Shown piece after piece: positions 38,382-47,591 of a DNA stretch of 64,000 nucleotides; the stretch's first letter is position 1; each line of letters begins with the position of its first letter. Under the pieces are notes generated by a model that ran no database searches, was not told where the DNA came from, and saw only the letters and a program-made list of their open reading frames with translations. The translations under genes were made by a program, and so were the position numbers. Source of the DNA: Desulfoprunum benzoelyticum (GTDB lineage: Bacteria > Desulfobacterota > Desulfobulbia > Desulfobulbales > Desulfocapsaceae); assembly GCF_014201505.1 (NCBI RefSeq), contig NZ_JACHEO010000004.1, forward strand, positions 62,001 through 126,000, in the 5' to 3' direction.

Positions 38382-39536
38382 TCACTGGCCCTGATACGGG
38401 ACGAAGCGCCCATCCTTGACGGTGATCATCGTGAAGGCGTCCTGCTGCAGGCCGCTATGGTCCTGCGCCGAGAAGTTGAACTCGCCGGCAGTGCCGAAAT
38501 AGCCGGTCAGGTTCTCGATGGCGTCCCTGACCTTCGCCTTGTCGATCCCCGCCTTGGCGATCGCCAGATCGAGAATCATCAACGCGTCGTAGGAATGGCC
38601 GCCGAAGGTGCTGATATCCTCTTTGAACCGAGACTCATACCCCTGCTTGTACTTGAGCAGGAACTCCTTCTGCGGGCCGTCGGGCAGACTCTCGGCGACG
38701 ATGAGTCGGCTGGCCGGGAAGATGATCCCCTCCGCCGCTTCCCCAGCCACCGCGACATACTTGACATTGGCGAAACCATGGCTCTGATAGAGCGGGATAT
38801 CCCATCCGGCCTGGCGGATATTCTTGGCCAGGATCGACTGGGCCGGAACGATCGACCAGTTGACGACGGCCTGCAGTCCCTCGATGGCCTTGATTTTGGC
38901 CACAACGGCACTCAGATCCTTGGCATCCTTGTCGTAGACCTCGGTGGCGAGGATCTCGATCCCGTATTCCGGCGCCAGTTTGGTCAGCTGGGCCTTGCCG
39001 GCGTTGCCGAAGCCGTCGTTGCCGGCCAGCACCGCCACCTTGCTGATCCCCTTCTGCTGCATCGTCTGGTAGATCTGCCGCGCCGCCAGGCTGTCGTTGG
39101 GGGCGGTCTTGAAGACGTAGCGGGCGACCGGGTTGATGATCACCTCCGCCGAGGCGCAGGAGATCAGGATCGTTCCGGCCTTCTCGCAGATGTCCTTGAT
39201 CTTCAGGGTCTCACCACTGGTCGACGGACCGATGATGGCGAAGACCTGTTCCTCTTCGATCAGCTGTTTGGCAAAGGAGATCGCCTTCTCCGGACTGCCG
39301 CCGCTGTCCCGGATCACCAGCTTGATGGGGTTGCCCTGGATGCCTCCCCTGGCATTCATCTCTTCCGACAGCAACTGCAGCGAACGAACGCCCGGGCCGC
39401 CGAGCAGCGAGGCCGGTCCGGTCTCGGCCAGGATCACGCCGATCTTCAGTTCGGCGGCCTGCAACGGTAAGGCAAGGACGAACAGGACAGCAACAGACAA
39501 CAGACACCGGGGAACCGCCAGTTTCAACAATCGCAT
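38382..39536 (-). CDS. ABC transporter substrate-binding protein (branched-chain amino acid type)
   Basis: A 384-residue exported protein with signal peptide (LLSVAVLFVLALPLQAAE) and the type I periplasmic-binding fold: ELKIGVILAETGPASLLGGP, IKLVIRDSGGSPEKA and IIGPSTSGETL. AGGAGG is 8 bases before the ATG at 39536. No permease or ATPase gene is adjacent, so it is an orphan receptor. It may work with a transporter elsewhere or as a sensor. Ligand unknown, probably a small carboxylate or amino acid. Confidence 0.88.
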   Translation of the reverse strand: MRLLKLAVPRCLLSVAVLFVLALPLQAAELKIGVILAETGPASLLGGPGVRSLQLLSEEMNARGGIQGNPIKLVIRDSGGSPEKAISFAKQLIEEEQVFAIIGPSTSGETLKIKDICEKAGTILISCASAEVIINPVARYVFKTAPNDSLAARQIYQTMQQKGISKVAVLAGNDGFGNAGKAQLTKLAPEYGIEILATEVYDKDAKDLSAVVAKIKAIEGLQAVVNWSIVPAQSILAKNIRQAGWDIPLYQSHGFANVKYVAVAGEAAEGIIFPASRLIVAESLPDGPQKEFLLKYKQGYESRFKEDISTFGGHSYDALMILDLAIAKAGIDKAKVRDAIENLTGYFGTAGEFNFSAQDHSGLQQDAFTMITVKDGRFVPYQGQ

Positions 39537-39749
39537 GGTCATTTCCTCCTCTGAAATAGAACGATCCGCACAACGTGTACGCCATCAACTCCGTTTACCA
39601 GCTTCGTACTGTATAGTACAGGTCCTGAAAATCGGCAAGAAATTAGCGGAGGGCGGTATTCGAGTCCGATTCCTCGGAAGCCTGAAAATGAAAAGCCGTC
39701 CGGCCTGGCGGCGGGACGGCTTTGCGTATGTCGGATTGTCCGCCGCCGT

Positions 39750-41426
39750 TCAGCGGAGGGCGGCCCGGTCGGTCAGGGCCTCGGTCCAGCGCCGCTCGAC
39801 GACCTCTTCGGTGGCGTAGTCGGGCAGCAGGATCGGGGCGATCGCCGGGTCCTCTATACCGGCCTCGGCCAGTTCCTTCTCGAACTTGACCACATGGTCG
39901 AGGGTCAGCCCCTTGAGGGTGACGCCGCCCTGGATGTAGCTGGCGGCATTCCGTCCGGCCCGGCGGCCGAAGGTGATGATGTCCTGGAGACTGTTGCCCA
40001 TCAGCCGGTTCTCGCCGTGGACGCCGCCGATCGCCTCGCCGGCGCCGTACAGCCCGGGGATGATCGTCTCGGAATCGCCGTTGACGTTGATGCCGCCATT
40101 CTGGTAGTGCAGGGTCGGGTAGACCAGCATCGGCTCCTTGCTGATGTCGATGCCGTGGCGCTCGAACTGGATGAACTTGGCCGGCAGTTCCTTCTTGACC
40201 GTGCCCGGTCCGTGCAGCTCCTCGATCATCGGCGAGTCGAGCCAGAGGCCGACCCGGCCGGTCGGGGTGATGATGCCCTTGCCGACATCCATCGCCTCGC
40301 GGATCAGCTCGGCCGACTCGACGTCACGCGGCTCGAGCGGGAAGCAGAACTGCTCGCCGTCGATGTTGAGGACGTGGGCGCCGAGGCCGCGGACCTTCTC
40401 GGTGATCAGCAGACCGACGTTCTGCTCGGGATAGGCGACCCCGGTGGGATGGTACTGGGTCGAGTGCAGGCATTTGTTGCCGACCCCGGCCCGGTAGGCC
40501 ATGACCACTCCGTCCATCGTCGCCCCGTAGTGATTGGTGGTGGCGAAGCCCTTGATATGGAGACGGCCGAAGCCGCCGGTGGCGATGACCACCGCCTTGG
40601 CCCGGACGATGGAGAACTCGCGGGTCTCCATGTTCATCAGGATGGCGCCGGCACACTTGCCCTCCTCGTCGAGCAGCAGCTCCACCGCCGGATGGAACTC
40701 GAGGGTGGTGATCAGATTCGAGCGGTTGCGGACCTCGTCGCGGATGACCCGCATGATCTCGGCCCCGGTCATGTCGCCGGCCGACTGCATCCGCTTGCGG
40801 CTGGAGCCGCCGAAGTGGCGGGAGTCCATCCGGCCGTCGGGCAGCTTGTTGAAGATCATCCCCAGGCTCTCGAGCCAGGCGATCGACAAGGGTGCATCGT
40901 GGGCCAGGGCCGCCACCAGGTCGCGCTGGTTGGTGAAATGGCCGCCGCCGATGGTGTCGAGGTAGTGATAATAGGGCGAGTCGCACTCCTGGGTCGCCCC
41001 CTGGATGCCGCCTTCGGCCATGATCGTGTTCGAATCGCCGTGGCGCAGCTTGGTGGCGATGATGACCCGGCAACCGCCCTGGCTGGCCATGATCGCCGCC
41101 GAAGTCCCGGCCCCGCCGCCGCCGAGCACCAGGACGTCGGTGTCGAAATCGACCGTGCTCAGGTTGACCTTGTCCGGTCTGACGATGGAGCGTGATTCCA
41201 GCAGCCGGGCCACGCCTTCCTGGAAGGTGTCGCCCTTGTTCGGTCCGACCTGGACCGTTCGCTTGGCGTCGGACTGGTAGTCGGGATGGTATTTGCTCAG
41301 CACCTCCTCGCGCTCGGCCATGGTCAGGGCCGGATAGTTCTCGCCGCGACGGGCCCGGGCGAGCCGTTCGGGACGGGTCGCCTCAACTCTCTTGATCAGT
41401 TCCTTCATTTCCGGGGTATATGCCAT
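39750..41426 (-). CDS. Fumarate reductase/succinate dehydrogenase flavoprotein subunit (TfrA/SdhA-like)
   Basis: A 558-residue protein with the FAD dinucleotide fold DTDVLVLGGGGAGTSAAIMA (about residues 94-113) and HGENRLMGNSLQD (substrate/FAD site, about 482-494). HPTGV near residue 330 supplies a conserved active-site segment. In the position of the histidine that covalently binds FAD in SdhA/FrdA (S-H-T) the sequence reads S-N-T (SNTIMAEGG), so FAD is probably non-covalent, as in TfrA-type enzymes and L-aspartate oxidase. There is no twin-arginine or signal peptide. AAGGAG precedes the ATG. It is last in a four-gene unit with iron-sulfur and Hdr-like subunits. Confidence 0.85.
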   Translation of the reverse strand: MAYTPEMKELIKRVEATRPERLARARRGENYPALTMAEREEVLSKYHPDYQSDAKRTVQVGPNKGDTFQEGVARLLESRSIVRPDKVNLSTVDFDTDVLVLGGGGAGTSAAIMASQGGCRVIIATKLRHGDSNTIMAEGGIQGATQECDSPYYHYLDTIGGGHFTNQRDLVAALAHDAPLSIAWLESLGMIFNKLPDGRMDSRHFGGSSRKRMQSAGDMTGAEIMRVIRDEVRNRSNLITTLEFHPAVELLLDEEGKCAGAILMNMETREFSIVRAKAVVIATGGFGRLHIKGFATTNHYGATMDGVVMAYRAGVGNKCLHSTQYHPTGVAYPEQNVGLLITEKVRGLGAHVLNIDGEQFCFPLEPRDVESAELIREAMDVGKGIITPTGRVGLWLDSPMIEELHGPGTVKKELPAKFIQFERHGIDISKEPMLVYPTLHYQNGGINVNGDSETIIPGLYGAGEAIGGVHGENRLMGNSLQDIITFGRRAGRNAASYIQGGVTLKGLTLDHVVKFEKELAEAGIEDPAIAPILLPDYATEEVVERRWTEALTDRAALR

Positions 41427-41463
41427 TGTCGTTCTCCTTGATCCCAGACGATTATCGGTGCTT

Positions 41464-42261
41464 CTACAGGTAGCGGGTCTCTTTGGGCTGCCAGGCGCCG
41501 GGGGCGGTCATATCCGGTTCCCGTTCCCGCTCGACATAACATTTCTCCAGCTCCTCCTTGCTCATCGCACTCAGGTCCTGGAGCATGGCATCGTACTTGC
41601 CGGATTCGATTTCCTCCACCCGCTTCGCCAGGTGCTCGGCCCGCGGCTGGATGTAGCGGCCGTAGACCCGGCGGGCCAGCTGGGCGATATGGTACTGCGG
41701 GATCTCGCCCATGCAGCGGCTGGCGCAGAGGCCGCACTGGATGCAGTCGAAGGACAGTTGCGCCGCCTTCTTGATGTTGCCCTGCTTCAGCGCCGAGATG
41801 TAGCCGAGGACATCGACATCCATCGGGCAGGCCTTGGTACAGAGGTTGCAGGCGACGCAGCGGAACAGCTCGGGATAGAGGGCGTGGATGGCCTCGGCGG
41901 CGCCGCCGATCTCCTCGATGTTGTATTCGGCGCGGTTGGCCGGGAAGAACGGGATCTGGGCCAGGTACATGTTGGCCTCCACCACCGTCTGGCAGGCCAG
42001 GCCGTAGTGGAGCTTGTAGTCGCCGGCCATCCGGTAGACGGTCGGGCAGGCGCCGCAGATGCCGCCGCGGCAGCCGGCGCCGCGCAGGAACTTGAAGCCG
42101 GCAAACTCCATCGCCTTCATGATGGTCAGGGTCTCCGGCACATCGTACTTCTTGCCCATGATGTAGATCGGAATCGTCTTCGCCCCTTCCGGCAGGATCG
42201 CCCGGTCGCCGGTCGCCACACGGATGGTCTTCTTCGTCGTCGTGTTGTCAGCGTCACACAT
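41464..42261 (-). CDS. Fumarate reductase/succinate dehydrogenase iron-sulfur subunit
   Basis: A 265-residue protein. The N-terminal plant-type [2Fe-2S] site is C-x4-C-x2-C (CRGGICGAC) with a later C in GLAC. Two cysteine groups follow, CVACNLCTKACP and CIQCGLCASRCMG, for [4Fe-4S]/[3Fe-4S]-type clusters. It transfers electrons between the flavoprotein and the HdrB/HdrC-like partners. GGAG lies upstream of the ATG. The gene is between the hdrB-like and flavoprotein genes (gaps of 60 and 37 bases). Confidence 0.88.
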   Translation of the reverse strand: MCDADNTTTKKTIRVATGDRAILPEGAKTIPIYIMGKKYDVPETLTIMKAMEFAGFKFLRGAGCRGGICGACPTVYRMAGDYKLHYGLACQTVVEANMYLAQIPFFPANRAEYNIEEIGGAAEAIHALYPELFRCVACNLCTKACPMDVDVLGYISALKQGNIKKAAQLSFDCIQCGLCASRCMGEIPQYHIAQLARRVYGRYIQPRAEHLAKRVEEIESGKYDAMLQDLSAMSKEELEKCYVEREREPDMTAPGAWQPKETRYL

Positions 42262-42321
42262 TGTCGTTTCTCCAGTATCTCGATGATATCCCGGTATTGC
42301 CGGAAACCGGCGTCACGCCGC

Positions 42322-43206
42322 TCAGGCAGCGACCAGGCAGTTCTTGGTTTTCAGCAGATCAAGCGATGCCGCAGAGTTAAGATCGAACAGACAGGATTCC
42401 GGGGCCACACCCAGGGCCACCGCCAGCAGCTGGGTGAAATAGAAGGTCGGCACCGCCGTGGTGATCTGCCCCGCCTCCAGCAGCCGTCCCTGCTGCTTGC
42501 CGAGGTTGTATTCGCACAGCGGGCAGCTGGTCGCCAGGGCCTCGGCTCCGGAGGCCGCCGCATTGTCGAGAATGACCGCCGCGGTACTCCTCGCCCCGGC
42601 CTCACCGTTCAGCACCTGGTAGGAACCGCAACATGTGTCGGCCGCAGCGAACGGTGTCACCGTCGCCCCGAGGGCCTCGAGCAGCCCGGTCATCAGATGG
42701 AAACTGCCGAACGGCTCGATACCGACATCGGCGGGGCGCTGCAGGGTGCAACCGTAATATGGGGCCACCCGCAGCCCCTCCAAGGGTACCTTGACCTTCT
42801 CCCGTATCTTCTGCCAGCCGACCTCGCGCTCGAGAAAGGTCAGCAAGTGGACAACTTCCACCTCGCCGGCGTAATCGATCTCCTCGTCCATGAAACGGTT
42901 GATGGTGTCCCGTTTCACCGCGTCATCGCGCATGATCCGGTTGGCCCGGGCAAGGGTGTTGTAGCACATCGAACACAGGGTCACCAGCTGCGTCGCGCCC
43001 TGTTCCTTCGCCCGGACCAGGTTACGCACCGGTCCGACCTGATGAATGAGGTCATCGGCCGTCAATGAAAAAACCGCACCGCAGCAGTTCCACCTGTCGA
43101 TCTCTTCCACGTCGATACCGAGGGTCGCGAGAGCGGCCACCGCCGCCGCCTCGAGATTGGCGGCCTTGGATTTCAGGGTACATCCGGGATAATAGCTGAT
43201 TTTCAT
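42322..43206 (-). CDS. HdrB-like protein with two CCG domains
   Basis: A 294-residue cytosolic protein carrying two cysteine-rich CCG domains (CX~32CCX~35CxxC): PGCTLK...NCCGAVF...CSMCYN, then YGCTLQRP...TCCGSYQ...SCPLCEYN. In HdrB such domains hold non-cubane [4Fe-4S] clusters that reduce disulfides; similar proteins (SdhE/MfrE) replace the membrane anchor in some fumarate reductases. It is 9 bases downstream of the hdrC-like gene. No membrane helix was seen, so the complex is probably soluble. Confidence 0.88.
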   Translation of the reverse strand: MKISYYPGCTLKSKAANLEAAAVAALATLGIDVEEIDRWNCCGAVFSLTADDLIHQVGPVRNLVRAKEQGATQLVTLCSMCYNTLARANRIMRDDAVKRDTINRFMDEEIDYAGEVEVVHLLTFLEREVGWQKIREKVKVPLEGLRVAPYYGCTLQRPADVGIEPFGSFHLMTGLLEALGATVTPFAAADTCCGSYQVLNGEAGARSTAAVILDNAAASGAEALATSCPLCEYNLGKQQGRLLEAGQITTAVPTFYFTQLLAVALGVAPESCLFDLNSAASLDLLKTKNCLVAA

Positions 43207-43215
43207 GGGTCTCCC

Positions 43216-43623
43216 TTAACTCGTCAGTTTTCTGAAAGCGGCGACCAAGGCGATCTGAGGAAGTTCGGCGATCCTCTCCGCCGGCAGCGCCGATGGCTCG
43301 ATATAGTTCCTGTTGGTACGCAGCACATGTTGTCTGAGGGCCTCCATCACCTTGGCGATATCGATACCCCGCGGGCATTTCACCGTACAGGCATGGCAGG
43401 AGGCACACTTCCAGCAGGTATTGCTGTCGCCGAGCCTGTCCAGCATCCCGAACTGAACCAGGTGCATGACCGTGCGGGGGGAAAGGTCCATCTCCGCCGT
43501 CATCGGACACATACCGGTGCAGGTCGCACACTGCATGCAGAGTTTCACGTTTTCGCCGCTGAGCTCGTTGAGTTGCTCGATCGATGTGATTGAAATAGTC
43601 TGGGCGGTAATTGTCAGTGTCAT
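43216..43623 (-). CDS. HdrC-like [4Fe-4S] protein
   Basis: A 135-residue protein from the ATG at 43623; an upstream in-frame GTG at 43680 is less likely. Two ferredoxin-like motifs are seen: CMQCATCTGMCP and CWKCASCHACTVKCP (the second with an extra cysteine, C-x2-C-x2-C-x2-C-x3-CP). This is the pattern of HdrC subunits. It heads the four-gene operon hdrC-hdrB-sdhB-sdhA. It probably passes electrons from HdrB to the Fe-S subunit of the flavoenzyme. Confidence 0.86.
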   Translation of the reverse strand: MTLTITAQTISITSIEQLNELSGENVKLCMQCATCTGMCPMTAEMDLSPRTVMHLVQFGMLDRLGDSNTCWKCASCHACTVKCPRGIDIAKVMEALRQHVLRTNRNYIEPSALPAERIAELPQIALVAAFRKLTS

Positions 43624-43891
43624 GTTTGCTCTCACAGATGATGCTGATAATGGGTCCGTTCGAGTCTGACGCCGGCTCACAGCTGACTGCCGGCAAGAGA
43701 CGCGTCTAACACATAATGGTGACGAAGGATAACAAGATTACGCGGTCTGCTACCTGCCAGGCTGACGTAGGTATCACCCAAAGCACCAGAGGAGGGAAAA
43801 GCGCCGGAGGTCCGGCCCGCCTTTACGAGCCGGCTGTGACGCCCATTTCAACCTTTAACAAATAGTCTTTCAGAATACAAGCAGGAATTTT
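43624..43891. other. Intergenic region upstream of the Frd/Hdr operon
   Basis: About 270 bases between the TRIC channel stop and the hdrC-like start; expected to hold the operon promoter. No clear consensus pair or hairpin could be assigned. Confidence 0.3.
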
Positions 43892-44506
43892 TCACCTGTT
43901 TCCAGTGTAGGTCAGCCAACCGGGATAATACAATCCCCACCGGATGGCAGCGGCCCTGAAGGCGAAAATCACTGAAATAGCAAAAAGTTGATCATACCAA
44001 CCGGCACCAACCGAGCCGTGACAGACGACATACAACGAGCAACCGACGATGACCGGGGTGGCATAGAGCTCACGGCCGAAGAGCAGCGGCATCCGGGCCG
44101 TCAGGATATCGCGCAGCATACCGCCGGAGATGCCAGTGATCATGCCCATCAGTACTGCCACCGGACCGGAAAATCCCAGTAACAATGTTTTTTCGGTCGC
44201 CAGCACCGCAAACATCGCCAATCCGAGCCCATCGGCATATTCGAGCAGCCGGAAGGTTCTGCTTATTTTCGGAACCAGAAAGAACGCGGCGATGGAGGCG
44301 CCGGTCGACACCCAGAGATAGGTGAGATCGGCAATCCAGTAGATCGGGTTGACATCGAGGATGATATCGCGCAAGGTGCCGCCGCCAATAGCCGTTACAT
44401 TGCCGAGGATGACGATGGTAAGAATATCCATGCCCTTTCTGCCGCCGGCGACCACGCCGGTGACGGCAAAGACCGCGATGGCCAGCATGCCGAGAATGTA
44501 GGTCAT
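43892..44506 (-). CDS. TRIC-type cation channel (UPF0126 family)
   Basis: A 204-residue membrane protein with two tandem three-helix repeats, each containing the glycine/arginine motif: GGGTLRDIILD (about residues 41-51) and GGMLRDILTAR (about 127-137). These are diagnostic of prokaryotic trimeric intracellular cation channels. Seven predicted helices. K+/Na+ permeation is known for characterised homologues. Confidence 0.88.
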   Translation of the reverse strand: MTYILGMLAIAVFAVTGVVAGGRKGMDILTIVILGNVTAIGGGTLRDIILDVNPIYWIADLTYLWVSTGASIAAFFLVPKISRTFRLLEYADGLGLAMFAVLATEKTLLLGFSGPVAVLMGMITGISGGMLRDILTARMPLLFGRELYATPVIVGCSLYVVCHGSVGAGWYDQLFAISVIFAFRAAAIRWGLYYPGWLTYTGNR

Positions 44507-44541
44507 ACCTGATCCGGGAGTATCCAGTATCTATGAAGTGC

Positions 44542-45546
44542 CTACCAGGCCGTACCGGCGGGTTGACGTGACGTACTCTCCTCACACCCGTCGAAGGCGG
44601 AACAGGAATCGTCCGCCGGTTGGGGGATGAATCGCTCACCAGTCATCCCCGGCGCAGAGCCGGCGGCATTGTCAGCAGGCTGGTCCTGCGGACAGTTCCG
44701 ATCAAGATAGCCGCGAATCGGCCCTTCTCCTTTCAAGATCAGGATACCGTCGGCATCTTTCGCCAGCAGGACAGGGATCTCGTCGATGTCGAGTGTCCGG
44801 AGGAAATTGCGGTTGACCTCCGGAGAATAGGAAGGGGCCGGTTGCAGGCCGGGAAAATCGAATCCCGGGATGCGATCGACCGGTTGAAAGCGGACCGTGC
44901 AGCCATGCCGCTCCTTCAGGGTCGCAATGATTTTCTCGCAGTACAGGCAAGAGGAGGAGAAAAAGAGGGAAATCTTCGGTCCCGGCTCCGTCCCTGGGCG
45001 CAAGCCGTACGTCCCTGCCGTCAGGGAGGTGTCCTCGGCCTGGCCGGCAGCGGCTGATTTGAACTGCAGACCGGAAAAAACGACGAAGACGCTGGCTAAT
45101 ATCAAAAGACCGGTGCCGACCTGTCTGGTCCCGACCGCAAGGTTCAGGAAAACAATCAGCGCCAGAATCACCACGCAGTACAGACAGAATGATTCCGAGA
45201 TGTAAAACTGAAAGGAGACAAGAACTCCCTCACAGGCCATGCCGGCAAGGAGGACCACCTTCATCGCCTTCATGACCGTGCCGGGATTTTTTTTCTCCAA
45301 CAGCATTCCCCAGAAAATGGCCTGAAAGAAAACGAGGCCGGCAAGATGAAAGACGAGCGGGGGAACTGTCGTCAGGTTTTCGACGATCCTGCAGCCATCA
45401 CCGATGCAGATGGCATCACCGGTAAAAAGGATAAGTACGGCCTGGAGCGCCGTTAACAGACTGCCCAAAAGTGCTGTGAGAAGAATCATCATCGCTGAAG
45501 AGGATCTGGTCCCGATTTTGCCGTCGAGGAAAGCGTTGTCGAACAT
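44542..45546 (-). CDS. VKOR-family oxidoreductase fused to a thioredoxin-like domain
   Basis: A 334-residue protein. The N-terminal VKOR unit (about residues 15-150) has four helices, the loop cysteines of CIGDGC and the active-site CxxC in SFCLYCVV. The C-terminal domain (about 185-290) has a second CxxC in SSSCLYCEK with a cis-proline-like IPVLL, that is, a thioredoxin fold. Bacterial VKOR reoxidises DsbA-like partners using quinones; the fusion carries both steps. The hydrophilic tail contains two extra cysteines. Located 35 bases upstream of the TRIC gene on the same strand. Confidence 0.85.
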   Translation of the reverse strand: MFDNAFLDGKIGTRSSSAMMILLTALLGSLLTALQAVLILFTGDAICIGDGCRIVENLTTVPPLVFHLAGLVFFQAIFWGMLLEKKNPGTVMKAMKVVLLAGMACEGVLVSFQFYISESFCLYCVVILALIVFLNLAVGTRQVGTGLLILASVFVVFSGLQFKSAAAGQAEDTSLTAGTYGLRPGTEPGPKISLFFSSSCLYCEKIIATLKERHGCTVRFQPVDRIPGFDFPGLQPAPSYSPEVNRNFLRTLDIDEIPVLLAKDADGILILKGEGPIRGYLDRNCPQDQPADNAAGSAPGMTGERFIPQPADDSCSAFDGCEESTSRQPAGTAW

Positions 45547-45911
45547 AATCTTTTACCGCATAACGGTCCACAGGTCACAGAAATTCCATTCCCCAACCTG
45601 CGTATCGAGGTTATTGCCCCGGATGGATTGCTCTATCGGCGACCCTCCCGGTTGTGACGGTCAATCGGCCGGATGTCTGTCTCGCCGGCGCCAGACAACA
45701 GGAAGCGGAGGGTAAGGTCAGATTTTCTTCCGGATTATCCGACCGTATCTCCTGACGTGTGCTCTTGCTAAATACAGTGATGCCGACGGTGGTTCCCATC
45801 AACCATGGATTTCGACGACGAAGATCGTGTTTTCCATCGTCATGCCTGTAGACGCGGTGATGGGACGACAGGGGGGCGGGGGCCTCTATAAGCCCGGCTC
45901 AAATCGATCGC
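45547..45911. other. Gene-free stretch before VKOR gene
   Basis: 365 bases between the universal stress protein stop and the VKOR start with no supported gene. Short frames in either strand have no recognisable features. Confidence 0.35.
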
Positions 45912-46376
45912 TCAGAAACATGGGTCCTCGCAGCAGGCTGCCTGGATCGTCATCACCGGGCAGGTCGCCATCCGCACCACCCGATCGCTGACACTGACGC
46001 CTTCCTCCGGAGAGTCCTTGCGGCCGTAAGTCGGTATGACGATAAGATCCACCTGCCGTTCGAAGGCGGTAGTGACAATCTTTTCCACCGGTTCGCCGAC
46101 GGTGACAAGCGTTTCCCGCAACAGAGAAATCTCTCCCTCTTCCGTCATCCAGGTCCTGAACATCTCGACCAGCGCCTTTTCCTCCTGTCGCACAATCATT
46201 TCCCATGACATCCCGGGAATGGAAAGCATTTCATCGGCTGTTTCACGGCGAATGACGTGCAGAAGCAGGAGGTCGGCACTCAACGGTGCGGCGAGGGCCA
46301 CCGCCCAGCTGATTGCTTCACCGGTACAGTTGGAATAATCGGTCGGCACCAGGATCGCAGAAATTTTTTTACCCAT
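45912..46376 (-). CDS. Universal stress protein family protein
   Basis: A 154-residue protein from the ATG at 46376, which has GGAGG 7 bases upstream; an in-frame ATG at 46412 is weaker. The fold begins ISAILVPTDYSNCTGEAISWA and has the C-terminal LIVIPTYGRKD and CPVMTI strands of UspA proteins. The ATP-binding pattern G-x2-G-x9-G(S/T) is not clearly intact, so nucleotide binding is doubtful. The C-terminus is cysteine-rich (AACCEDPC), which is unusual. Confidence 0.82.
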   Translation of the reverse strand: MGKKISAILVPTDYSNCTGEAISWAVALAAPLSADLLLLHVIRRETADEMLSIPGMSWEMIVRQEEKALVEMFRTWMTEEGEISLLRETLVTVGEPVEKIVTTAFERQVDLIVIPTYGRKDSPEEGVSVSDRVVRMATCPVMTIQAACCEDPCF

Positions 46377-46975
46377 ACGCCATCCTCCCCCCCACATGTT
46401 TGCGGATTCCATCCTCCTGCCACGACCGCCATAGCAAACAGGACATGGACATCGCCTCCCTGTTGATCGCTTTTCGTCTCCAACCGACCGGGCCTCTACC
46501 GGCCCTTGCCCCAGTATAGCACACTTCCTGATAGCGCCGAAAGAGCGTCAAAATTATATCAACCCTGTATCAGCGGAAGGCAATGCCCTGGCTCCGGCAA
46601 TGACGGTGGGTGAAATCCGGAACATCGTCCGGAGTCGGTGTGGCTTTCTACCAGTCAGGAGTGATACTTGCGGTGAGAAAACAGTCATCGGGAGCTGCCG
46701 ACGAAACCGACTGCCGACGGCTGGTGGTAAAGCGGGAGTTGAAAACGACCTTTGCGGATGTGATCATCATGCAGCCGGAAAGACGCATCGTCTGCCAAGC
46801 CGATCAGAATGGCGACAGGTTGATCTACGGCAGGGCTGGGCCTTTCTCTGCCGTTGGCAGCCGAAAGACACAGGAAGGCGCCGGCGCAGAGCTGACAGCC
46901 TTGAAATCGACACGGGTCGAAGTCGATACAAGCCCGACGGACAGGACCGCCCCCATCCGCCGGGGCAGAAGAATC
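46377..46975. other. 600-base gene-free stretch
   Basis: Between the stress-protein start and the ComEA-like stop. Open frames on both strands here give unfamiliar, shifting translations and overlap each other. Base composition is a little less GC-rich than neighbouring genes. No RNA gene, repeat or insertion sequence was recognised. Confidence 0.35.
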
Positions 46976-47302
46976 TTAGATATTCTGGACGTAGGGACGG
47001 ATCTGCTCCAGCTTTTTCTCTCCAATCCCTTTGACCTCGATCAGGTCATCAACCTTCTTGAACTGTCCCTTGTCGTTGCGATAAGCGACAATGGCCTCTG
47101 CGGTCTTCGGCCCGATACCGGGTATTGTCGTCAGCGCCTCGACATCCGCCGTGTTGATATTGATCTTGGCCGAAACTTCCGGCTTTGCCTCCTCCGTAGC
47201 CACCTGTTGCCTGTCATCATTGCCCGCAGCCATTGCCGGAGAAAATGAGAATACGACCATCAGGGAAAGCAGTATCGCAACAACCGTCGTCATTCTGTTC
47301 AT
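46976..47302 (-). CDS. ComEA-like helix-hairpin-helix DNA-binding protein
   Basis: A 108-residue exported protein with a signal peptide (MTTVVAILLSLMVVFSFSPAMAA) and one C-terminal ComEA domain: ININTADVEALTTIPGIGPK and VDDLIEVKGIGEKKLEQI, two HhH motifs with GIG turns. Such proteins bind double-stranded DNA in the periplasm for uptake, or serve other DNA roles. AGAGG lies about 8 bases before the ATG at 47302; longer starts were not chosen because they would precede the signal peptide. Confidence 0.82.
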   Translation of the reverse strand: MNRMTTVVAILLSLMVVFSFSPAMAAGNDDRQQVATEEAKPEVSAKININTADVEALTTIPGIGPKTAEAIVAYRNDKGQFKKVDDLIEVKGIGEKKLEQIRPYVQNI

Positions 47303-47512
47303 AAAATTGTCCTCTGAATTGATCTCCTTGTTTACAGCACCGCACCCATTACACACAATCCCGGCCAGGAAGGGATTTCAGGAAATATGAGAGGAGAATC
47401 CGAGAATGAAGCTGCATATCCCGTCTTCAGATCTATCTCCTGAAACCATGGGAGGATAGAGAAACAATCTGACAATTTCATAACAACTTGCTGAAGGAAT
47501 CAAATTCCTCTC

Positions 47513-47554
47513 AAAAAAAATGCCCGGAAAGGATCCAGGCTCCTTTTCCGGGCA
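47513..47554 (-). terminator. Intrinsic terminator of ilvC
   Basis: TGCCCGGAAAGGA (47521-47533) pairs with TCCTTTTCCGGGCA (47541-47554), with one bulged base. On the minus strand it is followed by eight U residues (plus-strand AAAAAAAA at 47513-47520). It sits 37 bases past the ilvC stop. Confidence 0.9.
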
Positions 47555-47591
47555 TCAGCAAGTGATGGTGATGTGAAAAACTGTCGTGTTG

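Noticed and set aside
39652..39690. TTCGAGTCC-like sequence that resembles a tRNA T-loop
   Set aside because: No pairing T-stem, anticodon arm or acceptor stem could be built around it.
46600..47248. Two overlapping plus-strand frames across the gap before ComEA
   Set aside because: They overlap the ComEA-like gene antisense, show no family similarity and have no ribosome site.
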